From Saccharothrix syringae (GTDB lineage: Bacteria; Actinomycetota; Actinomycetes; Mycobacteriales; Pseudonocardiaceae): 64,000 nucleotides of DNA. A program made the translations under genes and the position numbers. Shown piece after piece: positions 56,941 through 64,000 of this stretch. The notes under the pieces are model-generated. The model saw only the letters and a list, made by a program, of their open reading frames with translations, did no database searches and had not been told where the DNA came from. Position 1 is the stretch's first letter. Each line of letters starts with the position of its first letter. The stretch lies in NCBI RefSeq assembly GCF_009498035.1, contig NZ_CP034550.1, forward strand, positions 5,208,001-5,272,000, given 5' to 3'.

Positions 56941-59900
56941 TCAGCCCCTCTCCGGCATGACCCCCGCCGAGGCGAGGTAGTCGACGTGGCGCCCGATCAT
57001 CTCGGCGTCGGCGGGCGGGAACTCCACGCCGCACTCCCGCGCGGCCGCCCAGGTTGCCGAGCAGTCGAACACCGGGTGCGCCCGGTGCGTGGTGGTCAGG
57101 CCGAACGCCAGCGGCCCGAACGCGCTGTCCGGGCTGTCGAGCATCAGCGCCCGCCAGTCCGGGTAGTCCAGCGCCCTGGTCGGGTAGCCGCGGGCGGTCA
57201 GCACCTCCCCGAGGTCGGGGTAGGTCAGGCCGTCGGCCCGGTAGTAGTGGAAGTCCCGCCCGTGCCACTCCGGCCGGGTGGAGATGCCCGCGATGGCCGC
57301 GGCGAGCCGGTCCACCGGCAGCATGTCGATCACGTCCGGGCTGATCGGCACCGCGCCCGCGTGCGCGCAGGTGGCGATCTGGCGGCTCAGGTACGACTCG
57401 GTCTTGGCGGTGCCCGTGCGCACGTCGCCCACGATCGCGGCGATCCGGTGGATGGACACCGGCACGCCCCGGTCCCGCGCGAGCACGCCCATCATGTCCG
57501 CCACCCACTTGGTGGTGTGGTAGCCGGTGTCCAGGCCGGTCGGGTCCTCGGGCCGGTCGGCCTCGGTCACCGGCTGCCGGTCGTAGGCCGCGCCGAGGAA
57601 CACGCCGAGCGTGGACATCAGGTGCAGCGGCTTGGTCGAGTAGCGGGTGGCCAGCCGCAGCACGTCCGCGGTGCTGCCCACGTGCGGCGGCATCATCCAC
57701 TGGTAGGTGAGCACGAAGTTCATCACCGCGCCGTTGTGGTAGATCGCGTCCACGCTCTCCGCGAGCCGGTCGAACTCGGCCTCGGCCAGGCCGAGCAGCG
57801 GCCGGGACATGTCGCCGACCACCGGCACCACCCGGGTGAGCAGGTCGTCCGGCACGTCGAGGTGCGCGCGGCGCAGGTTGGCGCGGATGCGCGCCAGCGC
57901 CACGGCGGGCGTCTCGGCCCGCACCAGGCAGTGCACCTCGGCGTCGGTGCGCGCCAGCAGCTCGCCCAGCAGGTGCGCGCCGAGGAACCCGGTGGCGCCG
58001 GTCAGCAGCACGCGTTCCGGCGGGCCCTGCCGCAGCGGGTGGTGCGGCGCGATGTCGTCCGGCGGCACGGCGTCCAGCCGCATCTGCGACACGCTGGGCA
58101 GCCCGGACCGGTAGCGCTTGGCGAACGTGTGGTCCGCCGCCGCGGCCTGCTCCACCACCTCGGCCAGCTCGGCGAGGTCGGCGGTGGCGAACAGCGCGCG
58201 CAGCGGCACGGTCACGCCCAGCAGCGCCCGGACCTTCGCCAGCACGGCGGCGGCGATCAGCGAGTGCCCGCCCAGGCCGAAGAAGCTGTCCCGGCGCCCG
58301 ACCGCGGGCACCTCCAGCACCTCCGACCAGATCTCGGCCAGCGCCCGCTCCACCGGGGTGCGCGGCGGCTCGTACGGGGTGGTGCGGGCGGTCGGGTCCG
58401 GGTCGGGCAGCGCGGCCGGGTCGACCTTGCCGTGCCGGGTCAGCGGCAGTTCGGCCAGCTCCACGCGGGCGCCGGGCAGCATCGCGTCGGGCAGCCGCTC
58501 CGCGCAGAACGCCCGCAGCTCGTCCAGCTCCGGCGCGCTCCCCCCGGACCGCGGCACCACGTAGGCCACCAGCACGTCACCGCGCACGGCCACCGCCGCG
58601 TCGGCCAGCGCCGGGTGCGCCAGCAGCGCGGCCCGCACCTCGCCCGGCTCGATCCGGTGCCCGCGCAGCTTGACCTGCTCGTCCACCCGCCCCAGGAACT
58701 CCAGCGCGCCGTCGGGCAGCAGCCGCACCAGGTCGCCGGTCCGGTACATCCGGCCGCCCACCACGGTCGGGTCGGGCAGGTACGCCGACGCGGTGCGCCC
58801 CGGGTCGCCCCGGTAGCCGCGGGCGGGTGCCAGGCCGCCGACGTGCAGCTCACCGGGCACGCCCACCGGCGCGGGCCGCAGGTCGGCGTCGAGCACGTAG
58901 GCCCGCACGCCGGGCAGCGGCCGGCCGATCGGCAGCGTCGCCGCCCGCGGGTCCACCTCGGCCGCGTCGACGGTGCGGTGGGCCGTGGCGCACACCGTGG
59001 TCTCGGTCGGCCCGTAGTGGTTGACCAGCGCGACCTTCCCGGAGGTGACCGCGGCCCACTCGGCGACCGTCGACACCGGCACCGCCTCGCCGCCGATCAT
59101 CACCACCGACAGCGGCCCGGGGTCCGCGGCCACCCCGCCGAGGTCGGCCACCCACCGCTTGAACAGCGCGGCGGGCGCGTCCACGGCGGTGATCCCGTGC
59201 TCGGCGCACAGCTCCAGCAGGTCGCGGCCGCCGATCGCGGCGGGCTCGGGGTGCACCACGACCGCCGCGCCCGCGCACCACGCCGGGAACACGTCGCCCA
59301 CCGACGCGTCGAAGCTCAGCGGCGGCACCATCAGCACCCGCTGCCCCGGCCCGAAGCCGTGCAGGTCGATGAACGCGCCGGTGAGGTTGGCCAGCGTGTC
59401 GTGCTGCACCTGCACGCCCTTGGGCACGCCGGTCGAGCCGGACGTGTAGACCACGTAGGCCAGGCCGTCGGGGGCGGGGAACACCGCGGGCGGTTCGGCG
59501 GCCTCACCGGTGAACGCGTCGTCGGAGGTGTCCAGCAGCGCGCCGCGGTACCCGCCGAACCGGTCGCGGCTGCCGGGCGCGGTGAGCACCACCGGCGCGC
59601 CGCAGTCGGCGAGCAGCCCGGCCAGCCGGGCGGGCGGGTGCGCGGGGTCGAGCGGCACGTACGCGCCACCCGCCTTGAGCACGGCCAGCAGCGCCACCAG
59701 GGCGTCCGGCCCGGCCTTGAGCGCCAGCCCGACCGGGGTCTCCGGCCCGACGCCCAGCCCGGCCAGCACGTGCGCGACCCGGTTGGCCCGCCGGTCGAGC
59801 CGCGCGAACGTCAGCGACGCGCCGTCGGCCAGGTCCAGCACGGCGACCGCGTCGGGGTGCGCGGCGACCTGCTCGGCGACGCGGTGCAGCACCGGCGGGC

Positions 59901-61371
59901 GGCGCAGCGACGGCGCCGGGTCCAGGCCGTCGCCGGGCCCGCCGTTCAGCGCGGTCGCCGCCACCCGGTCGGCCGGGGTCGTGGTGTCCAGCTCGGACAG
60001 CCGCGCGGTGGGCGCGGCGACCAGGGCGGCCAGCACGGTCAGCAGGTGGTCGGCCATCCGCGCGGCGGTGTCGGGGTCGAACAGGTCGGTGCTGTAGTCG
60101 AGGTTCGCCGGCCAGTCGCCGTCGGTCTCGCGCACGTGCAGGGTCAGGTCGAACCGGCTGGTGCCCCGGTCCACCGGCAGCGGCGCGGCGGCCAGCCCGC
60201 CCCAGCGGTCGGTCCCGCCGCCCCGGTTGAGCACCAGCATCACCTGGAACAGCGGGTGGTGCGCCAGGTCGCGGCGGTGCGCCACCCGCGCGGCCACCTC
60301 GTCGAAGCCCACCTCGGCGTGGTCCAGCGCGTCGACCGCGGTCTCCCGGGCGCGGGCCAGCAGCTCGGCCACGGTCGGGTCGCCGGACAGGTCCAGCCGC
60401 AGCGCGGTGGTGGTGACGAACATGCCCACCGAGCGCTCCAGCTCCGGGAACGGCCGGTGCGTGGTCGGCGCGCCGACGACCAGGTCGTCCGCGCCCGACC
60501 GCCGCGACAGCAGCACCCCGAACGCGGCCAGCAGCCCGGCGAACGACGTGCAGCCGTGCGCGCGGGCCAGCTCGACGAGCCGCCCGGCCAGCGCCGCGGG
60601 CACGGTGAACCGGTGGCTGCCGCCCGCGGTGGTGCGGTTCGGGGTGCGCGGCCGGTCCAGCGCCAGCTCCAGCACCTCGGGCGCGTCGGCCAGCCGCTCG
60701 TGCCAGTGGTCGAGCTGCCGCTGCCGCTCGCCGTCGTCCAGCCGCCCGGCCTGCCAGTGCGCGTAGTCGGGGAACTGCGCCCCGACCGGGTCCGGGTCCA
60801 GCCCCTCGTACAGCCGGCCGACCTCGTCCACCACCACGTCCAGCGACAGGTCGTCGCAGACGATGTGGTGGGCGCTGAACACCAGCGCGGTCCCCGCGCC
60901 GACCCGCACCGCCCGCACCCGCAGCAGCGGCGCGACGGCCAGGTCGAACGGCGCGTCCACCTCGGCGACCAGGAACGCGCGCAGCTCCTCCTCGTCGGCG
61001 ACCGACGAGCACGCCACGTCCTCGGGCACCTCGTCCAGCACCTGCTGCGCGGGCAGCCCGTCGGTGTCCACGACCCGGGTGCGCAGCGCCTCGTGCCGCG
61101 CCATCACCACGCGCACGGCCCGGCGCAACCGCTCCTCGTCCAGCTCGCCGGACACCCGCAGGGCGGCGAACATGACGTAGGCGCCCGCGTCCAGGCCCAG
61201 GCGGCCGGTCAGCCACAGGCCGCGCTGGTTGCCGGTCAGCGGCACCACCGCGCCCCCGGGCCGCCGGGGCACGCCGGGCCGTTCGGCGGGGGCCAGCCCG
61301 CGCTCGGCCAGCAGCTTGGCCAGCAGCAGCTCCCGGTGCCGGGACTCCAGGGGTTCGGACAGCTCGGTCAC
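56941..61371 (-). CDS. NRPS terminal module: condensation, adenylation, PCP, thioester reductase
   Basis: A 1476-residue single-module synthetase. The condensation domain covers ~40-460 with VFSAHHIVCDDLSLD (His ~171). Adenylation follows (~480-985): YVVYTSGSTGVPKG (~642) and NHYGPTETTVCAT (~787); pocket residues read by alignment to GrsA are D-A-G-D-M-G-H-V-C, for which I know no firm substrate. The carrier domain has FFGLGGHSLIAA (~1035). The C-terminus is a reductase: LLTGATGFLGAHLLGELL (~1127), and the YxxxK site in LDTGYHTTKWVADMM (~1288). Reductive release gives an aldehyde or alcohol. GTG overlaps the MFS stop. Confidence 0.92.
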   Translation of the reverse strand: MTELSEPLESRHRELLLAKLLAERGLAPAERPGVPRRPGGAVVPLTGNQRGLWLTGRLGLDAGAYVMFAALRVSGELDEERLRRAVRVVMARHEALRTRVVDTDGLPAQQVLDEVPEDVACSSVADEEELRAFLVAEVDAPFDLAVAPLLRVRAVRVGAGTALVFSAHHIVCDDLSLDVVVDEVGRLYEGLDPDPVGAQFPDYAHWQAGRLDDGERQRQLDHWHERLADAPEVLELALDRPRTPNRTTAGGSHRFTVPAALAGRLVELARAHGCTSFAGLLAAFGVLLSRRSGADDLVVGAPTTHRPFPELERSVGMFVTTTALRLDLSGDPTVAELLARARETAVDALDHAEVGFDEVAARVAHRRDLAHHPLFQVMLVLNRGGGTDRWGGLAAAPLPVDRGTSRFDLTLHVRETDGDWPANLDYSTDLFDPDTAARMADHLLTVLAALVAAPTARLSELDTTTPADRVAATALNGGPGDGLDPAPSLRRPPVLHRVAEQVAAHPDAVAVLDLADGASLTFARLDRRANRVAHVLAGLGVGPETPVGLALKAGPDALVALLAVLKAGGAYVPLDPAHPPARLAGLLADCGAPVVLTAPGSRDRFGGYRGALLDTSDDAFTGEAAEPPAVFPAPDGLAYVVYTSGSTGVPKGVQVQHDTLANLTGAFIDLHGFGPGQRVLMVPPLSFDASVGDVFPAWCAGAAVVVHPEPAAIGGRDLLELCAEHGITAVDAPAALFKRWVADLGGVAADPGPLSVVMIGGEAVPVSTVAEWAAVTSGKVALVNHYGPTETTVCATAHRTVDAAEVDPRAATLPIGRPLPGVRAYVLDADLRPAPVGVPGELHVGGLAPARGYRGDPGRTASAYLPDPTVVGGRMYRTGDLVRLLPDGALEFLGRVDEQVKLRGHRIEPGEVRAALLAHPALADAAVAVRGDVLVAYVVPRSGGSAPELDELRAFCAERLPDAMLPGARVELAELPLTRHGKVDPAALPDPDPTARTTPYEPPRTPVERALAEIWSEVLEVPAVGRRDSFFGLGGHSLIAAAVLAKVRALLGVTVPLRALFATADLAELAEVVEQAAAADHTFAKRYRSGLPSVSQMRLDAVPPDDIAPHHPLRQGPPERVLLTGATGFLGAHLLGELLARTDAEVHCLVRAETPAVALARIRANLRRAHLDVPDDLLTRVVPVVGDMSRPLLGLAEAEFDRLAESVDAIYHNGAVMNFVLTYQWMMPPHVGSTADVLRLATRYSTKPLHLMSTLGVFLGAAYDRQPVTEADRPEDPTGLDTGYHTTKWVADMMGVLARDRGVPVSIHRIAAIVGDVRTGTAKTESYLSRQIATCAHAGAVPISPDVIDMLPVDRLAAAIAGISTRPEWHGRDFHYYRADGLTYPDLGEVLTARGYPTRALDYPDWRALMLDSPDSAFGPLAFGLTTTHRAHPVFDCSATWAAARECGVEFPPADAEMIGRHVDYLASAGVMPERG

Positions 61372-62708
61372 GGCGTGGTCCTCTCAGCCGCGGCGGCCTC
61401 GTCGGCCACCGCGTCGGGCAGGTCGTCGGCGGTGCGCAGCGCGGGCCGCGTCCAGGCCCAGGCGGCCAGGGCCAGCATCAGCACGCCGACGACGAGGAAG
61501 ATCAGGGCGATGCCGCGGCCGGCGCCGGTGCCGATCACCGCGCCGACGCTGGGCGCCAGGGCGCCGTCGGCGGCCATCAGGGGCTCGGCCACGCCGTCGG
61601 TCAGCGGGCCGATCAGCAGGAACGCGACGGGCATCGCGGCGGTGCCCAGCACCCGGACCACGGCCAGCACCCGGCCCAGCACGGCCGGGTCGACCTTGGT
61701 CTGGAGCAGCGTCACGCAGCAGGTGTTCATCAGCGGCAGGGTGAACAGGAACGCGGGCGCGGCGATCCCGATCAGCCACGGCGAGGGCGCCAGCGAGTGC
61801 AGCACCAGGAACACCCCGCCCAGCGCCAACCCCAGGTAGACGCCCAGCACGCGGCGCTTCGGCCCGCCCCACACGCCCATCACCAGGCCGCCGGCGAACA
61901 GCCCGCTGCCGCCCGCGGCCATCAGCACGCCCAGCGTCGCGGGGGAGGCGAAGGACAGGATCAGCGGCTGCACGAGCCCGCCCGCGATGGCGAACAGGAA
62001 GTTCCACGCGCCGAACACCGCGCACAGCGCGAACAGGCCGGGCGCGCCGCGCAGCCACGCCAGCCCGGCGCCGACGCCCGCGCGGTCGACGTCGCCGGCG
62101 CCCGGCGGCCGCACGGCCTCCTCGGGCAGCCGCGCCACCAGCAGCGCGCCCACCGCGAACACCATCGACACCACGTCGACCAGCAGCACGCCGCGCAGCC
62201 CCACCAGGCCCAGCAGCGCGCCGGCCACCAGCGGCGCGGCGATCTGCACGCCCTGGGTGACCTGCATGAACCCGTTGATCCGGCCCAGGTGCTCCTTGGG
62301 CACCAGGGCGGGCACCAGCGCGGTGTAGGCGATGAGGTGGAAGGTGTTCAGCGTCGCGCTCAGCGCGGTGGCCGCGTACACCTGCCACACGGCCAGGCCG
62401 CCGGTGGAGGCCGCGACCAGCAGCAGGGCGGTCACCGCGCCGCCGCCGAGGTCGGCGGCCAGCATGATCCGCCGCCGGTCGTGGCGGTCGGCGACCACGC
62501 CCGCGTAGGGCGCGAGCAGGATGCCCGGCACCACCGCGCAGAACTGGATCAGCACGAACTGGGTCACCGAACCGGTGCCGGTGTAGACCCACACGCCGAG
62601 CACGAACGCGGTCAGCGCGGACCCGATCACCGAGACCAGTTGGCCGCCCCAGACCACGGAGAACCGGCGCAGTCCCGGGTTCGGGGCGCGGTGCGGCTCC
62701 GGGTTCAC
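61368..62708 (-). CDS. MFS exporter embedded in the NRPS operon (MdtA/EntS-like)
   Basis: A 446-residue MFS protein with about twelve helices; N-terminus GLRRFSVVWGGQLVSVIGSA and the loop AGVVADRHDRRRIMLAADL fit the MFS_3/enterobactin-exporter group. It begins with GTG overlapping the previous NRPS stop and ends overlapping the next NRPS start (GTGA at both ends), so it is translated with the synthetases. It probably exports the peptide product and confers self-protection. Confidence 0.88.
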   Translation of the reverse strand: MNPEPHRAPNPGLRRFSVVWGGQLVSVIGSALTAFVLGVWVYTGTGSVTQFVLIQFCAVVPGILLAPYAGVVADRHDRRRIMLAADLGGGAVTALLLVAASTGGLAVWQVYAATALSATLNTFHLIAYTALVPALVPKEHLGRINGFMQVTQGVQIAAPLVAGALLGLVGLRGVLLVDVVSMVFAVGALLVARLPEEAVRPPGAGDVDRAGVGAGLAWLRGAPGLFALCAVFGAWNFLFAIAGGLVQPLILSFASPATLGVLMAAGGSGLFAGGLVMGVWGGPKRRVLGVYLGLALGGVFLVLHSLAPSPWLIGIAAPAFLFTLPLMNTCCVTLLQTKVDPAVLGRVLAVVRVLGTAAMPVAFLLIGPLTDGVAEPLMAADGALAPSVGAVIGTGAGRGIALIFLVVGVLMLALAAWAWTRPALRTADDLPDAVADEAAAAERTTP

Positions 62709-64000
62709 CGGGCGGCCTCCCCGAGCATCGCCGCGACCTCGTCGGCCGACAGGCCGGCCAGCTGCTCGCGCAGCTCGGCGACCGCGGCCACCCGGCCCGG
62801 CACGTCCTCCAGCGCGGCCAGCGCACCGGCCAGGCCCGCGACGGTCGGCGCGGCGAACAGCCGGCCGATCGGCACCGGCACCGAGAACGCGCCGTGCACC
62901 CGGGCCAGCACCTTGGCCGCGAGCAGCGAGTGGCCGCCCAGCGCGAAGAAGTCGTCGTGCACGCCGACCTCCGGCACGCCCAGCACCTCGGTCCAGATCC
63001 CGGCCAGCACCCGCTCCACCGCGTCGCGCGGCGCGACCCGCTCGCCCTCGGCGGCCCACACCGGCGCGGGCAGCGCGGCGCGGTCGGTCTTGCCGTTGGG
63101 CGTGAGCGGGAACGCGTCGAGCACCACCGCGGTGGCGGGCAGCATGTAGTCGGGCAGCCGCTCGGCCAACCGCGCCCGCAACCGCGGCCACGGGACCTCC
63201 GCCGGCCCGTCCGGCACCAGGTAGGCGACCAGCCGGTCGTCGACCGCCTTCACCACCGCCTCGCGCACCTCGCCGGTGGCCAGCAGCGCGGCCTCCACCT
63301 CGCCCAGCTCGATGCGGAACCCGCGCACCTTCACCTGGTGGTCGGCGCGCCCCAGGAACTCCAGGGCGCCGTCGGCGCGGTGCCGGACCAGGTCGCCGGT
63401 CGCGTAGAGCCGCTGCCCGGGCCGCCGGGCGAACGGGTCGGGCACGAACCGCGACGCGGTCAGCCCCGGCCGGTCGTGGTAGCCGCGGGCCACGCCCGCA
63501 CCGCCGATGTGCAGCTCGCCGACCACGCCCGGCGGCACCGGTTCCATCCCCGGGCCCAGCACGTACAGGCGCGTGTTGCCGATCGGCGGCCCGAGCACCA
63601 CCGGCGCGGGGGAGGGCTCGACCAGCCCGGCGGAGGACCACACCGTGGTCTCGGTGGGCCCGTAGGCGTTCCACAGCAGCGCGTCGTCGGCCAGCAGGTC
63701 GTCGGCCAGGTCGCGGGGCAGCGCCTCGCCGCCGCAGATCCGCGTCACCACGCCCGCGGGCACGCCGCCGGCCGCGTGCAGCAGCCGCCACGTGGCCGGG
63801 GTCGCCTGGAGCGCGGTGACCTCGCGGTCGACCAGCAGCCGCCGCAGCGCCTCGCCGTCGCCGGCCACGTCGGCGGGCACCACCAGCACCTCGGCGGCGG
63901 CGGTCAGCGGCAGCAGCAGTTCCAGCACGGAGATGTCGAACGACAGCGTGGTCACCGCGGCCAACCGGTCCCGCGGGGTGAGCAGGAACAGCTCCTGGAA
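62705..64000 (-). CDS. NRPS, C-terminal fragment (adenylation to carrier domain)
   Basis: The frame is open to the right edge, so the gene starts outside the window. The visible ~430 residues begin inside the adenylation domain at LTPRDRLAAVTTLSFDISVL and include LWNAYGPTETTVWSS and the late core NGKTDRAAL. Pocket residues aligned to GrsA read D-I-L-Q-I-G-A-V-W, close to the glycine code D-I-L-Q-L-G-x-x-W. A carrier domain follows (DFFALGGHSLLAAKVLARVH). It ends after the carrier, handing the chain to the C domain of the synthetase encoded after the MFS gene. Confidence 0.9.
   Translation of the reverse strand, partial: FQELFLLTPRDRLAAVTTLSFDISVLELLLPLTAAAEVLVVPADVAGDGEALRRLLVDREVTALQATPATWRLLHAAGGVPAGVVTRICGGEALPRDLADDLLADDALLWNAYGPTETTVWSSAGLVEPSPAPVVLGPPIGNTRLYVLGPGMEPVPPGVVGELHIGGAGVARGYHDRPGLTASRFVPDPFARRPGQRLYATGDLVRHRADGALEFLGRADHQVKVRGFRIELGEVEAALLATGEVREAVVKAVDDRLVAYLVPDGPAEVPWPRLRARLAERLPDYMLPATAVVLDAFPLTPNGKTDRAALPAPVWAAEGERVAPRDAVERVLAGIWTEVLGVPEVGVHDDFFALGGHSLLAAKVLARVHGAFSVPVPIGRLFAAPTVAGLAGALAALEDVPGRVAAVAELREQLAGLSADEVAAMLGEAAR

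Noticed and set aside
55408..61839. A 2143-codon plus-strand open frame opposite the NRPS genes
   Set aside because: Composition is Gln/His/Arg/Gly-rich with no domain; it is the antisense shadow caused by extreme third-position GC in the NRPS and methyltransferase genes.
1..64000. tRNA, rRNA, insertion sequence or integrase
   Set aside because: No cloverleaf with a TTCGA-type loop, rRNA-like segment, transposase motif or terminal inverted repeat pair was noticed by reading; short or degenerate ones could be missed without a scan.

Overview
The window is very GC-rich (about 73-75 percent by eye), with almost exclusive G/C at third codon positions, many GTG starts and four-base GTGA/ATGA stop-start overlaps. 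Together with families typical of actinomycetes (XRE-DUF5753/DUF397, SARP-like, NB-ARC-TPR, EACC1, F420/LLM enzymes, NRPS and PKS), this points to a filamentous actinomycete, plausibly Pseudonocardiales (Saccharothrix, Actinosynnema or Lentzea type). The genus is an inference. No rRNA, tRNA, transposase or integrase was recognised. The region reads as an accessory chromosomal arm.

Layout. 1-4.4 kb: the end of a polyketide locus (C-terminus of an iterative type I PKS with a PPTase-like domain, free ACP, alpha/beta hydrolase, glycosyltransferase, and an ABC exporter that has lost most of its ATPase domain). 4.4-10.6 kb: a secreted SGNH hydrolase, then an unusual four-gene overlapping operon (SARP-like regulator with a cyclase-like tail, large P-loop protein, SPFH-like protein, small membrane protein). 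10.8-18.5 kb: regulators and oxidoreductases (DUF397/XRE pair, LuxR, LLM flavin enzyme, aldo-keto reductase with divergent TetR, PucR). 18.6-24.1 kb: an esterase, serine hydrolase and two half-ABC transporters in one operon. 24.1-27.4 kb: PadR/DUF1048 module, a dienelactone-hydrolase homologue, a TetR remnant and a PEP-mutase-family enzyme.

27.4-55.1 kb is rich in predicted NTP-dependent immunity or signalling proteins: a caspase-WD40 protein with an EACC1 partner, a decayed NB-ARC-TPR gene, a macro-KAP NTPase fusion, a trypsin-STAND-propeller protein, an intact NB-ARC-TPR protein, a beta-trefoil/C70-like protease pair, and a three-repeat type I-E-like CRISPR mini-array without cas genes. Between them lie housekeeping or stress genes: MFS efflux, M20 peptidase, ArsR/SRPBCC, an STAS protein near a CarH-like cobalamin protein, KatE catalase, a secreted glucose/sorbosone dehydrogenase and a BASS-family symporter.

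55.2-64 kb: two small membrane or secreted proteins and then, on the minus strand, an NRPS locus entering from the right edge: an A-PCP end (binding-pocket residues suggest glycine), an MFS exporter, a C-A-PCP-reductase terminal module, and a class-I methyltransferase, all translationally coupled or nearly so. The terminal reductase implies release of a peptide aldehyde or alcohol. Many convergent gene pairs are separated by perfect GC-rich hairpins that act as likely bidirectional terminators.
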